Assembly: GCA_963792855.1 (NCBI GenBank)
Contig: CAWBXZ010000018.1
Span: 434,001-498,000, forward strand
Reading direction: 5' to 3'
From: SG8-40 sp963792855
Lineage (GTDB): Bacteria; Pseudomonadota; Gammaproteobacteria; Burkholderiales; Eutrophovitaceae
Length of the DNA stretch: 64,000 nt
The position numbers and the translations under genes are program-made. Position 1 is the first letter of the stretch, and each line of letters begins with the position of its first letter. Shown piece after piece: positions 34,024 through 42,557 of this stretch. A model generated the notes under the pieces. The model was not told the origin of the DNA, did no database searches, and worked only from the letters and a program-made list of their open reading frames with translations.

Positions 34024-34917
34024 TCAGGCGAAAAAGCGTTTCGGCATCGCGTTTTGCACTTCGTAGATCGAACCGTAGTGCTGGCCGGCGGGGCGCGGCA
34101 GCGGCAGGCGCACCGGCACTTCAGCGAGGCGGGGCGTGACGATGGCCCGGCCGGCCACGGCACGGGACTCGATTGGCCCCAGCGCTTTCTTCATGTCTTC
34201 ACCGTGTATGCCTTCCAGAGGCCATGCGTCGGAGGCCATGAACTCGTAGAAACAATTGCGCCGTATACGCGGCGAGGTGTTGCGCGCCGCGCCGTGAACG
34301 ATGAATGCGTCGAATACGTAAATCGTTCCTGCAGAGCCGGTCACGGGAACGGCCTGGTTGAAGTCGACCGCGCCTTGATCGGGAGCGATCGCGCCGACGA
34401 ACACGCCGTCCCGGTGATGATCCAGCACACGCCGCGGCCGGTGACTGCCAGGGATGATGAGCGTGGGCCCGTTGTCGGTCCCGACATCGTCTATCATCAG
34501 GCCGACAGCCAGAACCGAATCGTTGGTGTGAGGGTAGAACGCCCAGTCCTGGTGCCACTCGAGTGGCGCCCCGCCGTCGGCGGCTTTCGAATTGAGCTTG
34601 ACGTACTGGTGGCGAACATCCGGCCCCAGAATGGCGGTGAGCACCGAGAGAAGTTTCGGATGTCGCATGAATTGCTCGAACACCGGGTCGACCCGGTGGG
34701 GTGCCTTGATGCGCCGTATGCGGGGTTGTTCGCTCGTGTGACCGGGCTCAAGATCAAAGATATCGTCGCTGCTGGTGAGCTTGCGTGAACGTTCGACGAG
34801 GGCATCGGTTGCGTCGCGAAAGCGCTGGATTTCACCGCGGTCCAGCAAATCCGGAACCACGAAGTAGCCCTGTTCACGGTACTGGTCGCGATAAGACTGC
34901 AAAATGCGTTGCTCCAT
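34024..34917 (-). CDS. Phytanoyl-CoA dioxygenase (PhyH) family protein
   Basis: This 297-residue protein is a 2-oxoglutarate- and Fe(II)-dependent oxygenase. The iron site is HQD in LEWHQDWAFYPHTNDS, with the distal His in FIVHGAARNTS and the 2-oxoglutarate Arg in RIRRNCFYEF. The cupin core covers most of the protein. The start at 34917 follows AGGGAGAG, which decides it over a longer open frame. It lies 23 bases downstream of a solute-binding-protein-like gene on the same strand, so they probably form one transcript. The substrate is unknown; members act on small acids, amino acids and lipids. Confidence 0.85.
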   Translation of the reverse strand: MEQRILQSYRDQYREQGYFVVPDLLDRGEIQRFRDATDALVERSRKLTSSDDIFDLEPGHTSEQPRIRRIKAPHRVDPVFEQFMRHPKLLSVLTAILGPDVRHQYVKLNSKAADGGAPLEWHQDWAFYPHTNDSVLAVGLMIDDVGTDNGPTLIIPGSHRPRRVLDHHRDGVFVGAIAPDQGAVDFNQAVPVTGSAGTIYVFDAFIVHGAARNTSPRIRRNCFYEFMASDAWPLEGIHGEDMKKALGPIESRAVAGRAIVTPRLAEVPVRLPLPRPAGQHYGSIYEVQNAMPKRFFA

Positions 34918-34940
34918 GACGTGCTCTCCCTGTGCTCGTT

Positions 34941-35681
34941 CTAAGCGGCCGGTGCGACCGAAACGCCGCGTACCGCGTAGTGCTCGATCAACCGTGCCAC
35001 CAGTCCCGACGACTTGGCCTGCTCGATAAACTCGCACAGGTATTTTGCGCCGTTCGCGCGCCCGTGCAAGGTGCCGGCGGATTGTCTGACCGAGGTTACC
35101 TGGCCATCCAGTATGCGCGAGCCGGGAAGTTTCCCGGCATCCGTGACCAGTCTCGGCTTCAACCCGGCAAGCGCGTCCAGGCCTTCCTCGACGAACAGAT
35201 GATACGACGCGTCAATGCTGCTCGCGCGTTGAAGCTGGGCGTGCTTGAGATGATTGCCGAGAAAAAGGTCGTACGCGCTTCGTTCCATCACGGCAATGCG
35301 CACACCGTGACGGTCGACTTCCTCGATGGTTGTGATGGGTGAGCCTTCTGGCACGAGGAAAGTCACGGGTATTTCAATATAGGGCGCGCTAAAGGCGATT
35401 TCGCTGGCACGCTGCGGCTCATTGCCAAGAAAAGCCACGTCCCAGGCGTCGGTCTTGCCGGCGTCGGCGAGTTTGCCGGGAGAATCGTACACGACGAAGG
35501 TAACCGGAACGCCGAGTCTTTTTGCCAGTTCGCGCCCGAGATCGGGCGCAATGCCGTGCGGTTCGGATCCCTCGACATAGCGTGATACGAGCAGAAAATT
35601 CGCGGCATTGATCCCGACCCGCAGTGTGCCGGAAGGCGCGAGTTCTGCCCGCGCGGAATCGGGTGGGGCCTTTGTCATCAT
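34941..35681 (-). CDS. Family 3 solute-binding-like protein without signal peptide
   Basis: This 246-residue protein has the family 3 ligand-binding fold: SGTLRVGINAANFLLVS at the start, GIAPDLGRELAKRLGVPVTF, DAWDVAFLGNEPQRASEIAF and IPVTFLVPEGSPI. The usual secretion signal is absent; the protein starts only about 18 residues before the first strand. It would therefore act in the cytoplasm, as a sensor or enzyme-like protein, unless the start is wrong. No ABC permease or ATPase gene is near. Its ATG overlaps the TGA of a 33-codon ORF, so it is likely translated by coupling. Confidence 0.75.
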   Translation of the reverse strand: MMTKAPPDSARAELAPSGTLRVGINAANFLLVSRYVEGSEPHGIAPDLGRELAKRLGVPVTFVVYDSPGKLADAGKTDAWDVAFLGNEPQRASEIAFSAPYIEIPVTFLVPEGSPITTIEEVDRHGVRIAVMERSAYDLFLGNHLKHAQLQRASSIDASYHLFVEEGLDALAGLKPRLVTDAGKLPGSRILDGQVTSVRQSAGTLHGRANGAKYLCEFIEQAKSSGLVARLIEHYAVRGVSVAPAA

Positions 35682-35779
35682 TGCGGCTCCGGGTTCGTGC
35701 CCCGCATGTCACGGCCGGAAAGCGGATCTGCCGTGACGCGCGAATTCGGGTTCGGGGATCTGCTGTCGTTTGTGCCCAT
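35678..35779 (-). CDS. 33-residue coupled small ORF
   Basis: An ATG at 35779 follows an excellent AAGGAG ribosome site at 6-7 bases' distance and opens a frame ending in TGA at 35678-35680. That stop overlaps the ATG of the solute-binding-like gene (ATGA). The predicted peptide is polar and has no membrane segment: it begins MGTNDSRSPNPNSR and ends GRDMRGTNPEPQ. The frame may be a regulatory leader peptide or a small protein; its sequence resembles nothing I recognise. The strong ribosome site and exact coupling argue that it is translated. Confidence 0.55.
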   Translation of the reverse strand: MGTNDSRSPNPNSRVTADPLSGRDMRGTNPEPQ

Positions 35780-36075
35780 GGCAATCTCCTTGTTGACGAC
35801 TTCCGTTGTCTCTCGTCGTTCGACGATCGACTGTGGCGACCGGTCGAACCGGATACGCATAGTATGCCTCGCGAGAGACCTTCGCGTGCGTACGTCGCAT
35901 ACCCTGGTTTTCGCTGCGCGTTTGCGGTGCAAGTGCAGCTGTGCCGGGCGCAATTCGGCTCGGATGCGCTGTGCCGGTAACGAGAAAGGCCATTGGCGCA
36001 GACGTGGCCAGGAATTGCCTCTATCATGACAACAGCAATAGAGCTGGAACAAGCCCCGTTTTGGGAGGTAAAGGC

Positions 36076-37545
36076 ATGAACTCCGTTACAGTTGCTGCGA
36101 CTGAGTCGCTTTCCTACTGGCCGCTCGCCGTACTCGGCATCAGCATGGCTTTCATCATTATCGGCATCGCGGTGCTGCGCATTCATCCGTTTCTGGTGTT
36201 GAGCCTGGCCGCAATTCTCGTCGGGCTGATGTCAACCCGGCTTCCGGACGTGCCGCCGATGAATCCGCTGGTGCAGGCGGTCGAGTTGTCGATGTCCGAG
36301 TTCGGAAGGTCCGCGGGCAGCATCGCGTTCGTAATCCTGCTCGCCGCGATCATCGGCATGTGCATGCTGGAAAGCGGTGCCGCGGACAAGATCGTGCGAC
36401 GATCCATCGCAGTGCTTGGCGAAAAGCATGCACCGCTGGCGCTGCTGGGTAGCGGGTTTTTTCTGTCCATTCCGGTGTTCTTCGATACGGTTTTCTTCCT
36501 GCTGATTCCGCTTGCGCGCGCTCTGGCGTTGCGAACCGGGCGCAACTACATTCTCTACGTTCTTGCCATCTGCACTGGTGGCGTGATCACTCACGTGCTG
36601 GTGGCGCCGACACCCGGCCCGTTGCTGGTCGCCGAGACACTGCGCCCTCTCGGGCTCGATCTCGGCACTTCCATGGTCGCCGGAATCGCGTGCGGCATCA
36701 TTCCTGCCATTGCGATGCTTTATCTGGCGCGCTGGCTCGACATCCGGGTGCCGGTGCCATTGCGCGAGACACCTGGCGCGCCCCTGTCGGAACTGCAAGC
36801 CATCGTTGACAAGAAAGACAACGAACTGCCGCCGTTCCTGCTCTCGGTCATGCCGGTTCTGCTGCCTGTGCTGATGATCGCCGCCGCGTCTTTCATGGGT
36901 CTCGCGCAGAGCAGCCTGCCGGGTGTCGTGTCAGCGTTTGGCGGGGAGAGCGTGTTCGATTCGATCAAGCTCTATGTCGATTTCATCGGCAACAAGAATG
37001 TCGCCATGCTCACTGGTACAGCGATTGCCGTTTATATTCTGGTTCGGCAAAAGAAACTTGGCTTGCACCAGGTCAGTGATGCAATGGGACCGCCCCTGGA
37101 GACCGCCGGCGTGATTATTCTGATTACGGCAGCGGGCGGCGCCTTCGGTGCGATGATCCGTCATTCCGGTGTCGGCGACGTCATCAAGGATCTTGCGGAC
37201 GGCTATGGCGTGAATTACGTGTTGCTCGCCTGGGTGGTTGCCGCGGTGATTCGGGTGGCGCAGGGCTCGGGAACGGTAGCAATGATTACCGCGGCCGGAT
37301 TGATGGTGGCTATTCTGGGAGATGGACAGTCGCTTGCAGTGCATCCGATCTACGTCTTTCTTGCCATTGGCTTTGGCGCGCTGTTCTGTTCCTGGATGAA
37401 CGACAGCGGATTCTGGGTGGTGGGCAAGTTATCCGGATTCACGGAGAGCGAGACGCTAAGGACCTGGACGGTGCTAACCATCTTTGTTTCGGTGGTGGGT
37501 CTCGTACAGGTGTTGCTGCTGTCGTGGGTGTTGCCCTTCAAGTGA
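36076..37545 (+). CDS. GntP-family gluconate:H+ symporter
   Basis: This 489-residue inner-membrane transporter has about 12-14 hydrophobic segments. Family traits include GSGFFLSIPVFFDTVFFLLIP, LAICTGGVITHVLVAPTPGP and a late VAQGSGTVAMITAAGLM-like segment (seen as IRVAQGSGTVAMITAAG). The strong TTGGGAGGTAAAGG ribosome site fixes the start at 36076. GntP proteins import gluconate or related sugar acids with protons. No gluconate kinase gene is nearby; the dehydratase at 26353 and the enolase-superfamily gene at 46272 are other sugar-acid enzymes in the window, but the substrate is not determined. Confidence 0.9.
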   Translation: MNSVTVAATESLSYWPLAVLGISMAFIIIGIAVLRIHPFLVLSLAAILVGLMSTRLPDVPPMNPLVQAVELSMSEFGRSAGSIAFVILLAAIIGMCMLESGAADKIVRRSIAVLGEKHAPLALLGSGFFLSIPVFFDTVFFLLIPLARALALRTGRNYILYVLAICTGGVITHVLVAPTPGPLLVAETLRPLGLDLGTSMVAGIACGIIPAIAMLYLARWLDIRVPVPLRETPGAPLSELQAIVDKKDNELPPFLLSVMPVLLPVLMIAAASFMGLAQSSLPGVVSAFGGESVFDSIKLYVDFIGNKNVAMLTGTAIAVYILVRQKKLGLHQVSDAMGPPLETAGVIILITAAGGAFGAMIRHSGVGDVIKDLADGYGVNYVLLAWVVAAVIRVAQGSGTVAMITAAGLMVAILGDGQSLAVHPIYVFLAIGFGALFCSWMNDSGFWVVGKLSGFTESETLRTWTVLTIFVSVVGLVQVLLLSWVLPFK

Positions 37546-37579
37546 GCGCGACGGTCGTCAAAAGTCCGATCGTCCTGGC

Positions 37580-38483
37580 ATGAGTTCGACAACCGTTTGC
37601 CGCTTCGAACTGCCGGAGGGGTTTCGCCAGGGCGACATACTTTCCTTTCATCGCCGCGACGCGCAACAGATATCCGAGCGGGTCGACGGCGATACGCTGC
37701 GCAAGGGTCTGACCTGGGGCGGCACGCCGGCCTGTCTGACATTGCGTTTTGGCAACGGATGCGCCGAGGCTTCGCTGTCGGTAGACGGTGCGCGAAGGGG
37801 CGACGAGCGCAAGCAATTCGAAACCATGATTCGGCGCATGCTCGGACTGACGCAAGACGTCGACGAATTCGAGGACGCTTTTCGTGCCCACCCGGAAACA
37901 GGGTCGCTGATCGCGCGAAACAGAGGCTTGCGGGTAACGCTGTCTCCGACGCCGTTCGAAGCGCTGGCATGGGCGGTTGTCGGCCAGATGATCAGCGTCA
38001 GCGCCGCAGTGTCGATCAGGAGAAGACTGATACAGGCGGCTGGCCTGCGTCATTCCTCCGGCATCTGGTGTTTTCCTGATGCGGCGGCAATTGCTGCAAT
38101 GAAGAAAGACGCGCTGCGTGCAGCCGGTTTCTCGCAGGCCAAGGCAAACAGCCTGATTGCGTTGAGCGAGCTGGTTGCCAATGAAGAGTTGCCGCTGAGC
38201 GCCTGGATCGATTCGCCCTGTGGAAAATGAGATTCGCGAGAGGCTGCTCGCTGTTCGTGGCATTGGCCCCTGGACCGTCAACTACGTACTGCTGCGCGGA
38301 TTTGGCTTTCTGGATGGTTCGCTGCATGGTGACGTGGCGGTGCGCCGCAATCTACAGATGCTGCTGGGCCGGGCAGAGAAAATCGGCGAGAATGAAACGC
38401 GGCAGTGGCTGGCGCAGTTCTCGCCATGGCGGGCGTTGGTGGCGGCGCACTTGTGGGCGATGAACAAGGTGGAAGCTTATTGA
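37580..38483 (+). pseudogene. DNA-3-methyladenine glycosylase 2 (AlkA-like), frameshifted
   Basis: Two overlapping frames encode one HhH-GPD glycosylase. The first (37580-38230) carries the N-terminal AlkA-type domain and the start of the catalytic domain (WAVVGQMISVSAAVSIRRRL), then shifts to a stop. The second (to 38483) continues with ERLLAVRGIGPWTVNYVLLR and LDGSLHGDVAVRRN, which hold the helix-hairpin-helix and the catalytic Asp. Removing one C from the CCC at 38216-38218 restores a continuous protein reading SPVENEIRERL. A one-base insertion, sequencing error or +1 frameshift are the options. It is preceded by the GntP gene on the same strand. Confidence 0.8.
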
Positions 38484-38522
38484 CAACAGCTGCTGAATTG
38501 CGGCGCATGGCGGCAATCGAAC

Positions 38523-38888
38523 GTGAGAGCACTGTTTACGTCCTTTCCAGCTTCAGATTATGCAACCAGCAAGCACTTCTACGAGCAGGTTGTTGGGCTG
38601 CCGGTGCTGCGCGCGTACGAGGGCAGACCGCATCGTTTCACCAACTACGATCTCGGCGGCATGATTCTGAAGCTCTATGAGTGGACGCAGCCCTATCACG
38701 GCAGCGGCCACTCGGGTCTGTTCATCGAAACGGAAAATTTCGACGATGTCGTTGCGAGAATCCGCGAAGCCGGAGCCAGGACGACTGGAATCGAGGTGCA
38801 TGGTTGGGGAGGGCGGTGCTGCTCGATCACCGATCCCTTCGGTAATATTTTCGATTTGATCGACGCGAGGCAAAAAGGGAATGCCTGA
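38523..38888 (+). CDS. VOC-family glyoxalase/bleomycin-resistance-like protein
   Basis: This 121-residue protein starts at a GTG at 38523. It shows one vicinal-oxygen-chelate module: SFPASDYATSKHFYEQVVGL, HRFTNYDLGGMILKLYEW, SGLFIETENFDDVVARI and SITDPFGNIFDLIDA. The last motif has the typical DP-x-GN-x-F pattern. Metal-binding residues are not fully clear, so the protein may be a binding protein rather than an enzyme. It follows the frameshifted AlkA-like gene by 39 bases and may belong to the same transcript. Confidence 0.8.
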   Translation: MRALFTSFPASDYATSKHFYEQVVGLPVLRAYEGRPHRFTNYDLGGMILKLYEWTQPYHGSGHSGLFIETENFDDVVARIREAGARTTGIEVHGWGGRCCSITDPFGNIFDLIDARQKGNA

Positions 38889-39009
38889 AACGCATGGCGA
38901 ATTGCGGTGTCGCGCAGCGCCGAAGCGGATTTGGTGGCGGGTGAAGGCACGCATCGCGCTCGATTGACCTGTCGCGTCGGGCGGCGATAGCGTGAGAAAG
39001 GGAAAGCCG

Positions 39010-39411
39010 ATGAATGTGAGTCAAGCGCCAACACGGCCTGTTTTGCTGTGGTTGTATTTGTTGAACGCGACGATTCTGATCACCCACGAAATCGATGCCG
39101 CATACTGGCAGGAGTGGGAATTGTTCGGTCTACCGGGCGGAATCCAGTTTTTTCTCGCACTGAACCTGCTGATCGTGTTCCTCGTGTTGTACGGGCAACA
39201 GGCGTTGGTGCGTGGCAAGCCGGCCGGCACCGTGATGTCATGGGTGCTGGCGGCAGGCGGGTTGTTCGCTGCGGGCGTTCACAGTTATTTCATTTTCTCC
39301 GGCGACCTCGCGTTCCGGCAGCCCATGTCGGTGTTCCTGCTTGGTGCGGCTTTTTTCGTTTCGCTGTTGCAGGGAGCCGCGTTGATGGACGCCGGGAGGC
39401 GGTCGCGTTAG
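39010..39411 (+). CDS. DUF6713-like integral membrane protein
   Basis: This 133-residue protein has four hydrophobic helices: LLWLYLLNATILITHEIDAA, FLALNLLIVFLVLYG, VLAAGGLFAAGVHSYFIFS and VFLLGAAFFVSLLQGAALM. The THEIDAAYWQEWELFGLPGG loop is a distinctive pattern I associate with a small uncharacterised membrane family (DUF6713). I chose the ATG at 39010; a GTG at 38992 would add six residues. Function is unknown. Confidence 0.75.
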   Translation: MNVSQAPTRPVLLWLYLLNATILITHEIDAAYWQEWELFGLPGGIQFFLALNLLIVFLVLYGQQALVRGKPAGTVMSWVLAAGGLFAAGVHSYFIFSGDLAFRQPMSVFLLGAAFFVSLLQGAALMDAGRRSR

Positions 39412-39520
39412 CGCAGGTGAATGAGTCGGTGCCCGGGCGCAATCTGTCGGGACGATGTCCGTAGCCCGGACAGGGCGATGGCGGGCGGTTCATCGGACGC
39501 CACTGACCGTGCGCGCCTGG

Positions 39521-40288
39521 CTAGGTCTGCATCGATTGCCGGCGCAGACGGCGCATTCCCGTTAACCAGCGGTCAATGTCGTCGCCCTTGCGGCGCACGT
39601 AGGTTTCGACCTCGGGATGCGGGAGCACGTGAAAGCGTTCCTGTCTCAGCGCTTCGACCACCACTTTCGCCAGATCATCTGCTTCGATGATGCCATCGGT
39701 CTGTCCGTCGCCGAGACTTCGCGGTGCCATGGCGGTATTGACGCCCTGTGGACACAGTACCGACACCTTGATCCCGTCATCACCGTGACTGATTGCCAGA
39801 AACTCGGCGAGTTTGACGGCTGCGGCTTTCGTTACCGTGTAAGGCCCGGAACCGATCGCAGCCAGCAGTCCGGCCGCCGATGCGGTGTTCAACAGATACC
39901 CCTCTCCACGGGCGATCATCGAGGGGAGCACGGCGCGGGCGGCGTACAGATGCGACATGACGTGCAGTTCCCACAGTCTCTGCCACTCTTCGTTGGCAGC
40001 GTCGGTGAGCACGCCATGTCCGATAGCGCCCGCGTTCGAGCAAAACAGATCAATCGGGCCATGAAGGTCGGTGGTACGGGCGACCAGACGGGCGACTTGC
40101 TGCTCGTCGGTCACATCGCACGCCATGCCATCGCAGCCTATATCACGCGCTGCTGCCTTCACGGCATCTTCGTTCAGGTCGGCCAGTACAACGGCTTTCG
40201 CGCCCTCAGCCAGAAATGCTCTCGCCATTGCGCGGCCAATGCCGCCGCTGCCTCCGGTGATGACGCTCACTTTGTTACCCAATTCCAT
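39521..40288 (-). CDS. Short-chain dehydrogenase/reductase
   Basis: This 255-residue classical SDR has the cofactor motif TGGSGGIGRAMA (about 11-22) and the active-site Tyr-x-x-x-Lys in GPYTVTKAAAVKLAEF, preceded by the catalytic Ser in LLNTASAAGLLA. The structural Asn motif appears as CSNAG (about 87). The acidic residue after strand 2 (LADLNEDA) favours NAD(H) over NADP(H). The substrate is unknown. It is convergent with the DUF6713-like gene and is a single-gene unit. Confidence 0.86.
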   Translation of the reverse strand: MELGNKVSVITGGSGGIGRAMARAFLAEGAKAVVLADLNEDAVKAAARDIGCDGMACDVTDEQQVARLVARTTDLHGPIDLFCSNAGAIGHGVLTDAANEEWQRLWELHVMSHLYAARAVLPSMIARGEGYLLNTASAAGLLAAIGSGPYTVTKAAAVKLAEFLAISHGDDGIKVSVLCPQGVNTAMAPRSLGDGQTDGIIEADDLAKVVVEALRQERFHVLPHPEVETYVRRKGDDIDRWLTGMRRLRRQSMQT

Positions 40289-40395
40289 TGTTTATCCTGT
40301 TCCCTGGCGGTGCAATGTCTGGTGCGATCGGGAAAATGCCGGCAACACCGTAGATGATCGTATTGTGAACAGCGGGCTTGCCTGCCGGGTTGATC

Positions 40396-40429
40396 AAAAA
40401 AAGGGCAGAACAGTCAATCTGCTCTGCCC
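40396..40429 (-). terminator. Intrinsic terminator of the thiol peroxidase gene
   Basis: On the minus strand GGGCAGA and TCTGCCC form a stem with a loop of about 13 bases, followed by a run of seven T residues (seen as A residues at 40396-40402 on the plus strand). It lies 22 bases beyond the tpx stop, in the right place to end that transcript. Confidence 0.85.
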
Positions 40430-40451
40430 TGATGCGATCGCGCAAGGCTGA

Positions 40452-41072
40452 TCAAAGCAGATTGCGCGCGGCTCGCATCGCTGCTTGCATGTCCGGAAGG
40501 GCAGTGACCTCCGGAACGACCTGCAGATAGCGCACGATATCGTCTTTGTCGGTGACGATGACCGCGCGCGCCAGCAGACCCAGCGGTTCAATGATGAGGC
40601 CGTTATTGTTGCCAAACTCGCGATCCTTGTAATCCGACAGGAACGTGACGTTGTTGATTTTCGCTTCTTTGGCGAAGCGGGACTGCGCGAAGGGCAAATC
40701 CATGCTGATCGTGATCAGTTCTACAGTTTCGTCAAGCCCGCCGTTTTCTTCCGACAGTTCATGGGTCTGCCTGTCGCAGGTCGGAGTGTCCAGCGACGGC
40801 ACGACGCTGATGATGCGGACTTTGCCGCCGTTATCGGCAATATTGACCGGCTGAAGACTGGTGTTGGAGAGAATCGCTTCGGGCAGTGGTTGACCCACTT
40901 CCACCATTCCCCATCCGGCCAACGGCATTTCATTGCCTTTCACCGTCACGGCGCTGCCGGCACTGACCGTGCCCTTGTCGACCGGCAGATCCGCTTGTAC
41001 CTGATTCGTTCCGCTGCTTGCGCATCCCGAAAGCAATGCGAGCACGCCAATTGTTGCTATCGCGCTTTTCAT
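40452..41072 (-). CDS. tpx: Thiol peroxidase (Tpx) with a lipoprotein signal
   Basis: This 206-residue peroxiredoxin carries the Tpx catalytic motif SVVPSLDTPTCDRQTHEL, with the peroxidatic Cys about residue 105. It lies near ISMDLPFAQSRF, AKINNVTFLSD and LGLLARAVIVTDKD, all typical of Tpx. Unlike most Tpx proteins it has an N-terminal lipoprotein leader (IGVLALLSGCASSG) and a linker of about 30 residues. A membrane-anchored, likely periplasmic, peroxidase is predicted. The start at 41072 follows AGGAGGC, a very strong ribosome site. It stands alone, with its own terminator. Confidence 0.88.
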   Translation of the reverse strand: MKSAIATIGVLALLSGCASSGTNQVQADLPVDKGTVSAGSAVTVKGNEMPLAGWGMVEVGQPLPEAILSNTSLQPVNIADNGGKVRIISVVPSLDTPTCDRQTHELSEENGGLDETVELITISMDLPFAQSRFAKEAKINNVTFLSDYKDREFGNNNGLIIEPLGLLARAVIVTDKDDIVRYLQVVPEVTALPDMQAAMRAARNLL

Positions 41073-41454
41073 GCTGCCTCCTGTGCTGTATCGATGAAGA
41101 TTGTTGCAGTTGCCGCTGTACGCCACGTTGCGGACGGATAGACCTTAGTGCCGCAAGCGGGGAATTTCCTCAGTAATTTCATTATTTCGGTGAAATGTTG
41201 TCCACGACCGCACAAGGGTTTCTTTGGCGGGCGCGGCTGCGCTGGGTGATCCGGTTCAGGGATGCGAGGCAGCGCTTGCCGTCTTTCGGGACGGTGCATG
41301 GCTTGCCGGAACTGGCTGACGGGAATGTCAGCGACCGGGCCGTTGGCGTAGAGTCTGCTTGTGCCCAACGGTTTTGATCCATGGATACGGGCAGCCGATG
41401 CCTCAACAGACAGAAGCGGGAGACATCATCGAATTCCTACGCATTCCATTGCGC
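41073..41454. other. Divergent intergenic region, nothing recognised
   Basis: Between the tpx start and the PagP-like frame there are about 380 bases. Open frames here are not conserved by eye, and I see no hairpin with a T-run. If the frame at 41398 is the true start of the barrel protein, the gap is about 320 bases. Confidence 0.4.
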
Positions 41455-41929
41455 ATGGCGATGGCAATTGTTGCCGCTTGTAGTGTGATCATTGCCGCGC
41501 CGGGCGCACACGCACAGGACGCGTATCCCAACGTCTGGTTGAATCCCGGTTTTCTGACCTATCACTTCGACCGCGATGCTGATCTGCGCGAAGACAACTG
41601 GGGCTTTGGCGCAGAAGTGGAACTGAAAGCCAATCACGCATTGATCGCGGGGACGTTCATCAACAGCGAGGATGAGCGCTCAAATTATTTCGGATATGCG
41701 TGGCGACCCTTGCACTGGGACGTCGGCGGGACGGATGTGTCTTTGGGGGTGGTCGCCGCGGGACTGGATGGCTACCCGCGTAACGAGGACGGTGACTGGT
41801 TTCCGGTGCTTCTCCCGTCTGCTGGCAGTGCAGGGCGAGCGACTCGGCGTCAATCTCACGGTCATTCCGACCATCGAGGATCGCGTCTACGGCGCGGTCG
41901 CTCTGCAATTCAAGCTCAGGATCTGGTAG
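41455..41929 (+). pseudogene. PagP-like outer-membrane barrel protein, frameshifted
   Basis: The first frame begins with a signal peptide (MAMAIVAACSVIIAAPGAHA) and continues through FLTYHFDRDADL, EDNWGFGAEVEL, DERSNYFGYAWRPL and NEDGDWFPVLLP. The matching C-terminal part lies in the next frame: LLAVQGERLGVNLTVIPT, then YGAVALQFKLRIW, stopping at 41929. A single extra base near 41815-41820 explains the break; the joined protein would be about 155 residues. The layout of an N-terminal amphipathic stretch, RPL and a VLLPL...IPT...F-x-W end resembles PagP lipid A palmitoyltransferase. That identity is tentative. An ATG at 41398 is another start. Confidence 0.6.
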
Positions 41930-42089
41930 ATCGAATCGGGTGTTGCCGATCACCATGGTCGTACGAGCGGCCGGTGCACGCTGGTTCGTCGATGACCGGG
42001 TGTTTGCGGGTGCTTTGCGGTAGGCTGTCACAAGTGCCGTCGAAGATGTCTTCGTCTTGCAGTTTTGAACCGGATCGCGAGACTTGAGG

Positions 42090-42557
42090 GTGGACAAGGT
42101 GACCGTTGGGTGGCGCGAATGGATTGCGCTGCCGGAACTCGGAATAGATCGTATCAACGCCAAAGTCGATACGGGTGCGCGCACGTCTGCCCTTCACGCA
42201 TTCAGAATCCAGAATTTTACGAAAGACGGGCGCAGATTCTTGCGTTTCTACCTGCATCCGGTGCAACGCCAGTCCACACCCGAGATTCTGTGTGAAGCGC
42301 CGTTGGTAGACGAGCGGCTGGTCACCAGTTCAAGCGGGCAACGGGAGCGGCGGTACGTCATCGAGACCTTGTTGCGGCTTGGCCAACTGGAGTGGCCGAT
42401 CGAGGTGACGCTGACCAACCGCGATGAAATGGGATTCCGGATGTTGCTCGGCAGGCAGGCATTGCGCCGCAGGTTGCTCGTGGACCCCGGAAGTTCCTAT
42501 AAACTCGGCCGATTTAAACGTGTAAAGCGACTTGGATCGGAAAAGGAAGATCGATGA
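42090..42557 (+). CDS. rimB: RimB-like retropepsin-type aspartic protease (putative ATP-dependent zinc protease family)
   Basis: This protein of about 155 residues belongs to the PF05618 family. The catalytic triad motif is DTGA in AKVDTGARTSALHAF, and the second lobe has LTNRDEMGFRMLLGRQALRR. Members named RimB process the glutamate tail added to ribosomal protein S6 by RimK; others are periplasmic. No signal peptide is present, so it is cytosolic. Starts at 42084 (TTG), 42090 (GTG) and 42099 (GTG) are possible; 42099 has the best-placed GAGGG ribosome site, and 42090 is used here. Its end overlaps rimK by ATGA. Confidence 0.8.
   Translation: MDKVTVGWREWIALPELGIDRINAKVDTGARTSALHAFRIQNFTKDGRRFLRFYLHPVQRQSTPEILCEAPLVDERLVTSSSGQRERRYVIETLLRLGQLEWPIEVTLTNRDEMGFRMLLGRQALRRRLLVDPGSSYKLGRFKRVKRLGSEKEDR

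Noticed and set aside
32578..34788. A 736-codon open frame on the plus strand
   Set aside because: It runs antisense to DUF2126, the transglutaminase and the dioxygenase genes and shows no motif or plausible start.
37580..38483. Programmed +1 frameshifting in the AlkA-like gene
   Set aside because: CCC-T is a possible slip site, but no stop codon sits at the shift and no upstream stimulator is seen; a one-base insertion or sequence error is simpler.
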